A stretch of DNA of 60,478 bases from Mycobacterium sp. KBS0706 (lineage in GTDB: Bacteria; Pseudomonadota; Alphaproteobacteria; DSM-16000; Inquilinaceae), in the NCBI RefSeq assembly GCF_005938675.2, contig NZ_VCCH02000047.1, positions 1-60,478 on the forward strand, in the 5' to 3' direction. A program made the translations under genes and the position numbers. A model generated the notes under the pieces. That model was not told the DNA's origin, ran no database searches, and saw only the letters and a list, made by a program, of their open reading frames with translations. Position 1 is the first letter of the stretch. Every line of letters starts with the position of its first letter. Positions 37,867 through 47,198 of the stretch are shown here, piece after piece.

Positions 37867-37971
37867 CCCGATGAGCCGCCCGCGTCAAGGGACAGTTTCT
37901 CTCGTTCTTGCGTCGGGCTGCGACAGGAGCTTTCCGGTGACGGTCACGACTGTGGCGGGCCGCCAGAGCCG

Positions 37972-39357
37972 TCAACCGTAATATGAGGTCCGGTGGTCCG
38001 GCAACACCGGCGGCGGCGCGCTCGGCAGCCGCAAGCGGACATGCAGCCCGCCGAGCGTTCCAGGGTCCAGCCGGTCCACCGGCACATCCATGCGCCGGCA
38101 CAGCTCGGCAACGATCGAGAGGCCGAGGCCGACCCCGTCGCCACCGGAGCGCCCGAGCCGCTGGAACCGCTCGAATGCGCGTTCGAACGCATCCGCCGAC
38201 AGGCCGGGGCCGTCGTCTTCCACCAGCAGGTCGGTGGCGGCCGACTGGCCTCGGGCGACCGTGACAACGACCCGGCCCGGTGAGGCGGCGTATTTCACCG
38301 CATTCTCGACGAGGTTCCGCAACACGATCGCCAGCAGCTCGGGGTAAGCCGTGACGGCGGCTGACCGGGGCGAGTCCAGCGTGATCTCCACCGCGCGCTC
38401 GTTGGCCGATGGCACCAGGTCGGCGACGACGGACTGAACGAGCTCGACCAGATCGATGCGGCTTCCGGGGCACCGCGTGAGATCGATCGACTGCGACCGG
38501 GCGACGTCGAGGAGCTGCGCGACCAGCCGGCCCGCCCGGCTCGTCGCCTCCAGGATATTGGCGAAGCGCGGCTGGATGCGCTCGGGCACGTCGCCTTCGA
38601 GGGCTTCCACCTGTGCCCGGATCGCGGTCAGCGGGGTGCGCAGCTCGTGGGCCGCGTTCGACACGAAGTCACGCTCGTGTTCCAGCACCAGCTGCAGCCG
38701 CGCCATCAGGCCGTTGAGCGCGTGAGCGACCCCCTGCAGCTCGCTCGGGGCTTCCGCCTCGTCCAGCGGCGCGAGGTTCTCCTCGCTGCGGTCGCGGACC
38801 TGGTCGGCGAAGGCGCCGAGCGGCTTCAGCCCGGAGCGGATGCCGACAGTCATGGCGAACCTGACCAATGCCGCCGAGATCAGGACATAGCCCGCCACCA
38901 GGCCGGCCACCTGGAGAGAGGAGAAGAACGGCTCATAGGTGTCGACGCCGATCACCACCCGTGTGCCGGTGCGCTCGTCCTCGAAGCTGTCGATGGTCCG
39001 CGACTCGCCGCCGATATCGACCGCGCCCTTCGCGGGCAGGGCCAGCAGCTCGTCCGCCGGCAGGGGCTCCGAGGCATAGAGCAGCTGCCCGTTCCGGCTG
39101 ATCACGATCAGGTAATCGTCGAGGTCGACTTTGAAGTCGGAGCTCTGTTGCGGCCTGAACAGTGGAAACACTGTCGGCGAAGCCGGTTGCGTCGAGGCGA
39201 AGGCCAGCATCAGCTCCGCCGTGTGGGTGGTCCGGCTATCGAACGATTCGTTGTACTCCAACGCGACCGCGGCCACGATCAGGAGAGATGCCGGCGCCCA
39301 GACCGCCGTGATCAGCCAGGCCAGTCGACGGTGCAGGCGCGCACGGATCGACGGCAT
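37972..39357 (-). CDS. Two-component sensor histidine kinase (QseC/TctE-like)
   Basis: A 461-residue membrane kinase. A first transmembrane helix (residues about 12-35), a periplasmic sensor of about 110 residues and a second helix near 150-170 are followed by a HAMP linker. The phosphoacceptor is His237 in AAHELRTPLTAIRAQ. The ATPase domain shows the N-box LRNLVENAVKYA, G1 EDDGPGL and G2 GLGLSIVAELC. It starts one base after the response-regulator stop. The pair is divergent from a MipA-like porin and RND pump, which it probably controls. Confidence 0.92.
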   Translation of the reverse strand: MPSIRARLHRRLAWLITAVWAPASLLIVAAVALEYNESFDSRTTHTAELMLAFASTQPASPTVFPLFRPQQSSDFKVDLDDYLIVISRNGQLLYASEPLPADELLALPAKGAVDIGGESRTIDSFEDERTGTRVVIGVDTYEPFFSSLQVAGLVAGYVLISAALVRFAMTVGIRSGLKPLGAFADQVRDRSEENLAPLDEAEAPSELQGVAHALNGLMARLQLVLEHERDFVSNAAHELRTPLTAIRAQVEALEGDVPERIQPRFANILEATSRAGRLVAQLLDVARSQSIDLTRCPGSRIDLVELVQSVVADLVPSANERAVEITLDSPRSAAVTAYPELLAIVLRNLVENAVKYAASPGRVVVTVARGQSAATDLLVEDDGPGLSADAFERAFERFQRLGRSGGDGVGLGLSIVAELCRRMDVPVDRLDPGTLGGLHVRLRLPSAPPPVLPDHRTSYYG

Positions 39358-39358
39358 G

Positions 39359-40021
39359 CTATTCCCTCGGCAGCATGTAGCCGACCCCGCGGATCGTCTG
39401 GATCAGGTCGGCGCCGAGCTTGCGGCGGATCTGCGAGACGAACACTTCCAGCGTGTTGCTCTCGGCCTCCCCGCCCCAGCCATAGAGGTGGTCCTCGAGG
39501 GTGTGCCGGGTGAGCACCCGCCCCTGGTTCTCGACGAACATCAGCAGCAGCGCGAACACCTTGGGCGTCAGCGTGATGCTTTCGCCGCCGCGCAGCACGG
39601 CGAAGGATGCGGGATCGATCCTCAGGTCCCGGTACTGCCGGACCTCTGAGCGGCGGTCGCCGCGGCGCCGGGCGATCGCGCGGCAGCGGGCCATCAGCTC
39701 CTCCATGGCGAAGGGCTTGACCAGATAGTCGTCGGCGCCCAGGTCGAGGCCGCGCACCCTGGTGTCCAGCTCGTAGCGGGCGCTCAGGATCAGGACGCGG
39801 AGACCGTGGCCGGCCGCCCGCTGCTCCCGCAGGATCTCGAGGCCGTCCCGGTCCGGCAGGCCGAGGTCGAGGATCATCAGGTCGAAGGCGTCCAGCTCGG
39901 TGATTCCGTCGAGGCCGGCGGCGTTCCTGAGCCAGTCGACGGTGATGCCGGACCGGGTCAGGCGTGCGCGAATGGCGTCGCCGATCAGCGGGTCGTCCTC
40001 GACAAGCAGGATGCGCATCAT
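39359..40021 (-). CDS. OmpR/QseB-family response regulator
   Basis: A 220-residue regulator. The receiver domain has the acidic pair Asp9/Asp10, phosphoacceptor Asp52 in LMILDLGLPD, and the conserved Lys in DDYLVKPF. The C-terminal winged helix ends with SNTLEVFVSQIRRKLGADLIQT and GVGYML, typical of OmpR-type DNA binding. Two ATGs open the frame; 40021 is the first. Its probable binding sites, 11-bp-phased TTCAGG repeats, lie directly upstream. Confidence 0.95.
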   Translation of the reverse strand: MMRILLVEDDPLIGDAIRARLTRSGITVDWLRNAAGLDGITELDAFDLMILDLGLPDRDGLEILREQRAAGHGLRVLILSARYELDTRVRGLDLGADDYLVKPFAMEELMARCRAIARRRGDRRSEVRQYRDLRIDPASFAVLRGGESITLTPKVFALLLMFVENQGRVLTRHTLEDHLYGWGGEAESNTLEVFVSQIRRKLGADLIQTIRGVGYMLPRE

Positions 40022-40056
40022 TCACTCCCGGCAGCTCGGGCGACAGCATCCCACCG

Positions 40057-40076
40057 GAACCTGAAACGAAGCTGAA
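40057..40076 (-). promoter_or_regulatory. Tandem direct repeat, response-regulator box (minus orientation)
   Basis: Read on the minus strand, TTCAGCTTC and TTCAGGTTC begin exactly 11 bp apart (plus coordinates 40068-40076 and 40057-40065). One-helical-turn direct repeats are the classic site for OmpR-family dimers. It lies 36 bp upstream of the regulator gene, so autoregulation is likely. Confidence 0.55.
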
Positions 40077-40093
40077 TCGCCGGCTTCGTCACG

Positions 40094-40113
40094 TTCAGGT
40101 CCGGTTCAGGTCC
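40094..40113 (+). promoter_or_regulatory. Tandem direct repeat, response-regulator box (plus orientation)
   Basis: TTCAGGTCC occurs at 40094-40102 and again at 40105-40113, identical and 11 bp apart. It has the same core as the pair at 40057-40076 but in the opposite orientation. It lies about 50 bp upstream of the MipA start, facing the MipA/RND operon. Confidence 0.6.
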
Positions 40114-40162
40114 CGCTGGCAGGGTCGGCGCCGCATCCGACCCAACATAGGGCAAAAACAAG

Positions 40163-40966
40163 ATGAGACGCGCATTCTTCGGCCGCGGGCTGTTCCCGGC
40201 GGCGATCCTTTGCGTCACTGCGGCGGTCCAGACGGCGGCGCGGAGCGCGGTGGCCCAGGACGAGCCTCCCGCGGAATGGTCGTTCACCCTTGGCGGCGGC
40301 GCCATGTATGCGCCGGACTACGAGGGATCCGACGACTACACGGTGATGCCGATGCCGTTCGTGGAGGTGTCCTGGCGGGACCGAATCCGGCTGTCGGGAC
40401 TGGGGATCTACGCGACCCCGTTCGCGACCGACGGCCTGCGGTTCGACCTCGGCGTCAAGTACGAGTTCGGGCGCTACGAGGACGACAACGACGCCCTGAA
40501 GGGGCTCGGCGATCTCGAGGTCGGCGCGGTGGCGGTCGTCCGGTTCGGCTACGAGGCCGGTCCCGTGAACCTCGGCCTGGAGGTTGCCCGTGACCTGACC
40601 GGCGACCGCAACGGCCTGACGGCCACCGCCGAGGCGGAGTACGCGATTCAGCTCGACGACGTCCGGCTCAGCGTGACCCCGCACCTCACCTGGGCCGACG
40701 ACGAGTACATGAGCAACAGCTTCGGCATCACCGCGGCGCAGGCCGCGCGATCCGCCCGCGGGCTCGCCGCCTATGACGCCGGCAGCGGACTGAAGGACGC
40801 CGGCATCAATCTCGGCATCGGATACATGATGACCGACTCGATCTACGTGATGGGCCAGGTCGGCTACAGCCGGCTGCTCGGCGACGCCGCCGACAGCCCG
40901 CTGGTCAGCAGCGAGGGCAGCGCCGACCAGCTCTCCGCAATGCTCGGTCTGTCCTACCGCTGGTAG
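40163..40966 (+). CDS. MipA/OmpV-family outer-membrane protein
   Basis: A 267-residue outer-membrane beta-barrel. The signal peptide is about 30 residues, ending near AVAQDE. FTLGGGAMYAPDYEGSDDY is the conserved opening of MipA/OmpV. Alternating amphipathic strands end in LGLSYRW with a C-terminal aromatic, as required for Bam insertion. The Shine-Dalgarno signal is weak. It leads the MipA-adaptor-RND run and is divergent from the two-component system. Such proteins are often induced with QseBC-like systems by envelope stress or antimicrobials. Confidence 0.9.
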   Translation: MRRAFFGRGLFPAAILCVTAAVQTAARSAVAQDEPPAEWSFTLGGGAMYAPDYEGSDDYTVMPMPFVEVSWRDRIRLSGLGIYATPFATDGLRFDLGVKYEFGRYEDDNDALKGLGDLEVGAVAVVRFGYEAGPVNLGLEVARDLTGDRNGLTATAEAEYAIQLDDVRLSVTPHLTWADDEYMSNSFGITAAQAARSARGLAAYDAGSGLKDAGINLGIGYMMTDSIYVMGQVGYSRLLGDAADSPLVSSEGSADQLSAMLGLSYRW

Positions 40967-41054
40967 CGGAGCGAGGGGGTGGCAGATGCACTCTTCGCTT
41001 CCCCCTTCCCCAAGCCTGCTGGACGACGGCTGGATCGAGGACCGGTGAGGTGAA

Positions 41055-42263
41055 ATGGCTTCGTTTTTCTGTCGTGGCGGTCGACTGAAGCCCGGGCGGC
41101 TTCTGGTGTTCAGCGTTTGCGCGGCGGCTGCGGTGATCCTGGATTTCGGCGTCCTTGCCGAGGAAGCGGCAAGGACGGACCGGCAGCGGATGCTGCCGCC
41201 GATCGTCGTCGCCGAGGCCGTGGAGCGCAGGATCTGCGACCATGTTCTCGCGACCGGCTCGATCGAGGCCGTCGAGGAGATCCATGTCTCGCCGCTTGTG
41301 GACGGGCTGCCGATCCGGGCCTTGAAGGCCGATATCGGAGACCGGGTCGAACAGGGCAGCACGCTGGCCGTCCTCGACGACGACGCGCTGCTGCTGGAGA
41401 AGAGCCAGCTCGAGGCCGGATTCGCCAAGGCGGAGGCCGCGCTCACCCAGTTCCAGGCACAGCTCGTCGAAGCCAGGGCGAATGCGGAGGAGGCGGCGCG
41501 CGTCGCCCATCGCGCCGAGTTGCTTGCGGCCAACAAGACGGTCTCGCGGGCGGAGGTCGACCGGCTGAAGGCGCTGGCCATTGCCTCGGATGCCCGTCTC
41601 CGTTCGGCGGAGCAATCCGTGGGCATCGCGGCAGCGGATATCAAGCTGGCCCGCGCGCAGCTCGATGACATCGACCTGCGGCTCGTCCGCACAGCCGTCA
41701 GGGCTCCCGTCGGCGGCGTGATCTCCGCCAGGAATGCCAAGGTGGGCGGCGTCGTCGCCGGCGGCGGCCTGCCGCTTTACACGATCATCCGCGACGGCCT
41801 CATTGAGATGAAGGCCGACATTGCCGAAGCCGACCTCATCAAGCTCGCGGCCGGGCAGTCCGCAACGGTCAGGCTCTCCGGCAGCAGCACGACCGTCCAG
41901 GGGAAGATCCGCATGGTGAGGCCGACGGTCGATCCGCAGACGCGTCTCGGCACCGTCCACATCACTCTGGCGGATACGGCCGGGGTCCGGGCGGGCATGT
42001 ATGCGAGCGCAACCATCATCGCCGAAGAGAGGCAGGCGGTCGTCCTGCCGCGGACGTCCGTCACATCGGCGGGCGGCGTGTCCACGGTCCGCAAGGTCGT
42101 AGACGGCGTCGTACGGCTGATGCCGGTGACGGTCGGCATCCAGGACGGGCCGTTCGTCGAGATCCTCTCGGGCATCGAGGCGGGGGAGCAAGCGGTGGCA
42201 AAAGCCGGCGCCTTCGTGCGCGACGGTGACCGGATCAATCCGGTCAAGCCGTTCACCAACTGA
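41055..42263 (+). CDS. RND efflux periplasmic adaptor (membrane fusion protein)
   Basis: A 402-residue adaptor linking an inner-membrane RND pump to an outer-membrane channel. An N-terminal hydrophobic anchor is followed by the lipoyl half VSPLVDGLPIRALKADIGDRVEQGSTLAVLDDD. A coiled-coil hairpin rich in Ala/Glu spans about residues 110-200. The second lipoyl half is VRAPVGGVISARNAKVGGVV, and beta-barrel and membrane-proximal domains follow. GTGAGGTG precedes the ATG. The pump gene begins 14 bp later. Confidence 0.93.
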   Translation: MASFFCRGGRLKPGRLLVFSVCAAAAVILDFGVLAEEAARTDRQRMLPPIVVAEAVERRICDHVLATGSIEAVEEIHVSPLVDGLPIRALKADIGDRVEQGSTLAVLDDDALLLEKSQLEAGFAKAEAALTQFQAQLVEARANAEEAARVAHRAELLAANKTVSRAEVDRLKALAIASDARLRSAEQSVGIAAADIKLARAQLDDIDLRLVRTAVRAPVGGVISARNAKVGGVVAGGGLPLYTIIRDGLIEMKADIAEADLIKLAAGQSATVRLSGSSTTVQGKIRMVRPTVDPQTRLGTVHITLADTAGVRAGMYASATIIAEERQAVVLPRTSVTSAGGVSTVRKVVDGVVRLMPVTVGIQDGPFVEILSGIEAGEQAVAKAGAFVRDGDRINPVKPFTN

Positions 42264-42277
42264 CCGGAGTCGGGGCC

Positions 42278-45200
42278 ATGAACCTCTCTGCCTGGTCGAT
42301 CCGCAATCCGATCGCGCCGATCCTGGCGTTCCTCGTGCTCGTCGTGCTGGGCTGGCAGTCGTTCGACGCCTTGCCGATCACGCAATCCCCGAACATCGAC
42401 ATCCCGATCGTCTCGATCGTCGCCACGCAAAGCGGCGCCACACCGGTCGAACTCGAAACCCAGATCACCAAGCCGATCGAGGACGAGGTCGCCGGCATCT
42501 CCGGCGTCGATCATATCGAGTCGACGATCACCGACGGGCGTTCCTCGACGACCGTCACCTTCCGCCTGGAAGTGCCCGCCGCCCAGGCCGTGCAGGACGT
42601 CAAGGATGCGGTCGACCGGATCCGTGGCGATCTGCCAGCCTCGATCGACCCCCCGATCGTATCGAGAATCGAGTTCGAAGCTCAGGCGATCCAGACCTTC
42701 GCGGTCTCCTCACTCGGCATGTCGCTCGAGGAGCTGTCCTGGTTCGTCGACGATACGGTCCGCCGGGCCATCCAGGGTCTGCGGGGCGTCGGCCGCGTCG
42801 AGCGCCATGGCGGTTCCGATCGCGAGGTCCGTGTCGAACTCGATGCCGATCGCCTGGGCTCCTTCAGCATCACCGCGGCCGACGTCAACGGGCAACTCCG
42901 CCGGATGAACCTGGATCGCGGCTCCGGCCGCGGCCAGGTCGGCGGCAGCGAACAGGCGATCCGCATGCTGGGCGACACGCACGACGTGGCCAAGCTGGCC
43001 GACACGATGATCTGGCTGCCGAACGACCGCTTCGCCCGGCTGTCCGAACTCGGCCGGGTGGACGATGCCGTCGCAGAGCCGCAGTCCTTTTCCCGCTTCA
43101 ACGGGGCTCCGGTCGTCACCTTTTCCGTGTCCCGGGCCAAGGGCGCCAGCGAGGTGAGCGTCGCCGAAATGGTGGCCAGGACGCTCGACGACATCCGCGC
43201 GAAGCACCCGGACGTCACCGTCGTGATGGTCGACGATGCGGTCTCCATCACCCGTGGAACCTACGAGGCCGCGCTGGACACCCTGATCGAGGGCGCGCTC
43301 CTCGCCGTCCTTGTCGTGTTGGTATTCCTGCGCAATTGGCGATCGACCCTGATCGGGGCGATCACCCTGCCGCTGTCGGCGGTTCCGACCTTCTGGATCA
43401 TGGAGCTCCTCGGCTTCTCGCTGAATCAGGTCAGCCTGCTGGCCATCACGCTCGCGACGGGCATCCTCGTCGACGATGCGATCGTGGAGATCGAGAACAT
43501 CGCGAGGCACATCCGGATGGGCAAGTCGCCCTACCGCGCCGCGATCGATGCCGCCGACGAGATCGGCCTCGCGGTGATCGCCACCACCTTCGCGCTGATC
43601 GCGGTCTTCCTGCCCGTCTCCTTCATGCCGGGCATCCCGGGCCAATACTTCATCCAGTTCGGGCTGACGGTCGCCGTCTCCGCCTTCTTCTCCCTCCTGG
43701 TCGCGCGCCTGATCACGCCGGTCATGGCGGCCTATCTGATGCGCCCGACGGATATCGGCGACGACCGCCATAGCCGGGACGACAGCGGCATCACGAGACG
43801 CTATACGGCCCTTCTCGGCGTTACGACCCGCTGGCGCTACACGACACTGCTCGCTGCCCTCGGCTGCCTGGGCGTTTCCGTGTATGTCCTGGCCCAGATT
43901 CCAGGCAGCTTCATGCCGCCGGAAGACGAGTCGCGCATCACCCTGGCGATCGAGCTGCCGCCGGGTGCGATGCTCGAGGATACGGACCGGACGGCGACGG
44001 CTCTCTACGACCGGATCAAGGATATCGATGGCGTCGAGAGCGTCCTGGTGCACGGCGGCGCTTCGCCGCGCGGCGATCCCGACCCGCGGCTCGCCACCGT
44101 CACCGTGCTTCTCGAACCGCTCGACCATTCGCTCTTCACCAAGGTCATGAACACCGTGGTGGGCTGGATTCGGGTGGCCGACCTCTACTTGCCGAAGCCG
44201 CCGTCGGCTGGCCGTACCAAGCCTCAATCGCGGATCGAAGCGGACATCCTGGATCGACTGCATTCGATCCCCGATATCCGCATCTTCAAGGTCAACGACG
44301 AGGGCACGCACGACCTGTCCTTCAACCTGCTGTCCGACAACGAGGCGGATCTGGACCAGGCGGTCGCAATTCTGGAGGCGAAGCTGCGCGGCGATCCGCT
44401 GCTGGTTGATGTCGGCACGGACGGTTCCCTGCCCCGGCCGGAGCTGCAGATCCGGCCGCGAGACGACCGGATGGCTCGCCTCGGCGTCATGCCGGAGCAG
44501 GTTTCCCAGGTCATCCGTGTCGCCACCATTGGCGACATCGACGAGCAGTTGACGAAGATCGCGCTCGACGGGCGGTTGATCCCGATCCGTGTGCAGCTCG
44601 ACAGCGGCTTCCGCAGCGACATCGCCGCGATCCGCAACCTGAAGGTCGAGACCGGGTCCGGATCAACCGTTCCGCTGTCGAGTGTCGCCGACATCGAGTA
44701 TTCGGAAGGACCGAGCTCGATCAGACGCCATGACCGTTATCGCGTCGTCGCGCTCGGCGCGAACCTGCCGGCCGGCGTTGCGCTCGAGACCGCGTCCGAA
44801 CGCTTCAAGGCGCTCGCGGCCGAGGCCGACCTTCCTGCGACCGTCGAAGTCCTCGAAAGCGGCGATGCCGAGCTGCAGGCGGAGGTGCAGCAGAGCTTCG
44901 CCGACGCGATGATCCTGGCGCTGATGCTGGTGCTGGTCGTCCTGATCCTGCTCTTCAGGGACGCGGTACAGCCCTTCACCATCCTGTTCTCGCTGCCGCT
45001 CGCGATCGGCGGCGTCGCGGCGGGCCTGATCCTGACCCGGAACGCACTGTCGATGCCGGTGCTGATCGGCATCCTCATGCTGATGGGCGTCGTCAGCAAA
45101 AACGCGATCCTCCTCGTCGACTTCGGCGTCGAGAGGATGCGTGCCGGCATGGATCGCACGGCTGCGATCATCGAGGCCGGGCGCAAGCGGACGCGGCCGA

Positions 45201-45496
45201 TCGTCATGACCTCGATCGCGATGTCCGCAGGCATGCTGCCCTCCGCGCTTGGCGTCGGCGAAGGCGGCTCGTTCCGCGCCCCGATGGCGATCGCCGTCAT
45301 CGGCGGCATCGTTGTGTCGACGGTCCTGAGCCTCGTCGTCGTCCCCTCGCTTTTCCTGATCATGGACGACCTGTCGCGGTTGCTCGCCCGCATGTTCGGC
45401 TGCTGGGTCGGCAAGACGGACGAGGAGGAGCTGCCGCTCAGGATGCTGGAGGAAGAACGGTGCAGCACATTCGACCGCAAGCCGACCGGCCTCTGA
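42278..45496 (+). CDS. RND-family efflux pump, inner-membrane transporter
   Basis: A 1072-residue HAE1/AcrB-like proton-driven exporter with twelve transmembrane helices and two large periplasmic loops. TLATGILVDDAIVEIENI carries the adjacent transmembrane Asp-Asp needed for proton translocation. The second half repeats the fold (LMLMGVVSKNAILLVDFG). QSPNIDIPIVSI opens the first periplasmic domain. No TolC-like outer-membrane factor is encoded alongside; one from elsewhere must be shared. The C-terminal 40 residues are acidic. Substrates are unknown. Confidence 0.95.
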   Translation: MNLSAWSIRNPIAPILAFLVLVVLGWQSFDALPITQSPNIDIPIVSIVATQSGATPVELETQITKPIEDEVAGISGVDHIESTITDGRSSTTVTFRLEVPAAQAVQDVKDAVDRIRGDLPASIDPPIVSRIEFEAQAIQTFAVSSLGMSLEELSWFVDDTVRRAIQGLRGVGRVERHGGSDREVRVELDADRLGSFSITAADVNGQLRRMNLDRGSGRGQVGGSEQAIRMLGDTHDVAKLADTMIWLPNDRFARLSELGRVDDAVAEPQSFSRFNGAPVVTFSVSRAKGASEVSVAEMVARTLDDIRAKHPDVTVVMVDDAVSITRGTYEAALDTLIEGALLAVLVVLVFLRNWRSTLIGAITLPLSAVPTFWIMELLGFSLNQVSLLAITLATGILVDDAIVEIENIARHIRMGKSPYRAAIDAADEIGLAVIATTFALIAVFLPVSFMPGIPGQYFIQFGLTVAVSAFFSLLVARLITPVMAAYLMRPTDIGDDRHSRDDSGITRRYTALLGVTTRWRYTTLLAALGCLGVSVYVLAQIPGSFMPPEDESRITLAIELPPGAMLEDTDRTATALYDRIKDIDGVESVLVHGGASPRGDPDPRLATVTVLLEPLDHSLFTKVMNTVVGWIRVADLYLPKPPSAGRTKPQSRIEADILDRLHSIPDIRIFKVNDEGTHDLSFNLLSDNEADLDQAVAILEAKLRGDPLLVDVGTDGSLPRPELQIRPRDDRMARLGVMPEQVSQVIRVATIGDIDEQLTKIALDGRLIPIRVQLDSGFRSDIAAIRNLKVETGSGSTVPLSSVADIEYSEGPSSIRRHDRYRVVALGANLPAGVALETASERFKALAAEADLPATVEVLESGDAELQAEVQQSFADAMILALMLVLVVLILLFRDAVQPFTILFSLPLAIGGVAAGLILTRNALSMPVLIGILMLMGVVSKNAILLVDFGVERMRAGMDRTAAIIEAGRKRTRPIVMTSIAMSAGMLPSALGVGEGGSFRAPMAIAVIGGIVVSTVLSLVVVPSLFLIMDDLSRLLARMFGCWVGKTDEEELPLRMLEEERCSTFDRKPTGL

Positions 45497-45549
45497 ACTG
45501 CTTCGGCTTTTCCGGAGAACTCAGCAGGCGGTGCAGCGGCGTGACCATT

Positions 45550-45569
45550 GAGTTCGCAGATGCAAACTC
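45550..45569. repeat. Imperfect inverted repeat between convergent genes
   Basis: GAGTT and AACTC flank CGCAGATGCA; extended arms pair in eight of nine positions. It lies between the convergent RND pump and methyltransferase stops and could act as a weak bidirectional terminator. No T-run follows. Confidence 0.3.
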
Positions 45570-45572
45570 CGC

Positions 45573-46286
45573 CTACGCCGGCAGGTCGGCGACTCGCCAC
45601 AGGCCCAGCGCCTTGTCGCGATAGGCGCCGCCTTCCTCGGTGCAGCCCTCGACGATGACGCGGTGCGGCGCCGGCAGGCTGAAGGGCGGGCGCTGCAGGT
45701 TCAGCGGCCGCCAGTCGCCGTCGGCGATGGCGCGGTTGCCCTGCAGCTCCAGGAAGGTGGTGGTCAGCAGCCAGGTCGCGCCGGAGCGGCGGAGATTGGC
45801 GAAGGCGGCGGCGATGCTTTCGGCCGAGAGATGCACCAGGCAGTCGCGGCACAGCACGACATCGGCCTGCGGCAGCGGATCGCGGGTCAGGTCCAGGCGC
45901 AGGAAGCGACGCCGGCCGGTCTCGCCGTAGCGCACGATGTTCTTGGCGACCAGGTCGGCGACGATGTCGCCGCCGATATAGGAGATGCCCTCCAGATCGG
46001 TCCGGCTCATCCAGCCGAAATCGCCGCAGGGCAGGTCGAGCAGCGAGGCGGCGCCGAGCTCGCGCAGCAAAGCCGGGATCGCCGTGCGCAGCGGGGCGGT
46101 GCCGTCCAGGCCGGAGCCGAGGCCCGAGCGCGATTCTTCGGCGCCCCAGACATTGTTGCGCCAGATGTAGTCGAAGGTGTCGGCCAGGCCCAGCCCGGCC
46201 AGCGCCCCGGTGTGCTGGCGGTAGACGCGCTGGGCCAGGGCCTGTGGCCGATCCGCGTCGGCGAGCGGCTTCGGCTCATCAGTCAT
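45573..46286 (-). CDS. Class I SAM-dependent methyltransferase
   Basis: A 237-residue methyltransferase. The SAM-binding motif LLDLPCGDFGWM is that of the LDxPCGDxxW group, and VVLCRDCLVHL is the motif-IV region. Members of this group are found in glycan and small-metabolite modification. It begins 10 bp after the metF stop and so belongs to the ArsR-methyltransferase/metF transcript. The acceptor substrate is unknown. Confidence 0.85.
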   Translation of the reverse strand: MTDEPKPLADADRPQALAQRVYRQHTGALAGLGLADTFDYIWRNNVWGAEESRSGLGSGLDGTAPLRTAIPALLRELGAASLLDLPCGDFGWMSRTDLEGISYIGGDIVADLVAKNIVRYGETGRRRFLRLDLTRDPLPQADVVLCRDCLVHLSAESIAAAFANLRRSGATWLLTTTFLELQGNRAIADGDWRPLNLQRPPFSLPAPHRVIVEGCTEEGGAYRDKALGLWRVADLPA

Positions 46287-46295
46287 GGCAAGGCC

Positions 46296-47198
46296 TCAGG
46301 CGGCGCAGGCCTCGGCGCGGCGCGGGCGGATGCCGAGGAAGCGGCAGATCGCCAGCGTCAGCTCGGCGCGGTTCAGGGTGTAGAAGTGGAACTCCTCCAC
46401 TCCATGGGTCTGCAACTGGCGGCACTGCTCGACCGCGACCGAGGCGGCGACCAGCTGGCGCGTGTCCGGGGTTTCGTCCAGCCCTTCGAACAGCATCTCC
46501 AGCCAGTCCGGGACGGCGGCGCCGCAGGCGGTCGCGAACTCCTTGGTCCGGGCGAAGTTGGTGATCGGCAGGATGCCGGGCACGATCGGCAGGCCGATGC
46601 CGGCCGCGGCGGAGCGGTCGCGGAAACGCAGGAACGCCTCGGTGTCGAAGAAGAACTGGGTCAGCGCCCGGTCGGCGCCGGCATCGGCCTTGCGCTTCAG
46701 GTTGTCCAGGTCGAAATCGGCCGAAGGCGCCGCCGGATGCGTCTCCGGATAGGCCGCGACCGAGATGTCGAAATCGGCGATGCGGCGCAGCCCCGCCACC
46801 AGGTCGGCGGCATAGGCGTAGCCGTCCGGTCGCACCTCGTAGGGCGCGCCGCCGGGCGGGTCGCCGCGCAGCGCCACGATGCGGCGGATGCCGGCGGCCC
46901 ACAGGGCGCGGGCGACGTCGTCGATCTCCTCACGCGAGGCACCGACGCAGGTCAAATGCGAGGCGGTGGGCAGGCCGCTGCCGTCCTGGATCTTGGTGAC
47001 GATGCCGAAGGTGCGGTCGCGGGTGGTGCCGCCGGCGCCGTAGGTGACCGAGACGAAGTCCGGCGCCAGCGGCGCCAGGCGCGTCACCGTCTCCATCAGC
47101 GTCGCCTCCGCCGCCTCGCTCTTCGGCGGGAAGAACTCGAAGCTGACGATCGGGTCGCGGCGGGCTTCTGCCGATGCGTTCGCGGGAAAAATCGTCAT
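46296..47198 (-). CDS. metF: 5,10-methylenetetrahydrofolate reductase
   Basis: Reduces methylene-THF to methyl-THF, the methyl donor for methionine synthesis. The 300-residue length is typical. SFEFFPPKSEAAEATL opens the TIM barrel with the conserved Glu, SVTYGAGGTTRDRT follows, and ALRGDPPGG and TQFFFDTEAFLRF are FAD/folate contacts. Its ATG overlaps the stop of the upstream ArsR-methyltransferase gene (ATGA), so expression is coupled to that regulator. The palindrome ahead of the operon suggests control by the SAM/SAH cycle. Confidence 0.97.
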   Translation of the reverse strand: MTIFPANASAEARRDPIVSFEFFPPKSEAAEATLMETVTRLAPLAPDFVSVTYGAGGTTRDRTFGIVTKIQDGSGLPTASHLTCVGASREEIDDVARALWAAGIRRIVALRGDPPGGAPYEVRPDGYAYAADLVAGLRRIADFDISVAAYPETHPAAPSADFDLDNLKRKADAGADRALTQFFFDTEAFLRFRDRSAAAGIGLPIVPGILPITNFARTKEFATACGAAVPDWLEMLFEGLDETPDTRQLVAASVAVEQCRQLQTHGVEEFHFYTLNRAELTLAICRFLGIRPRRAEACAA

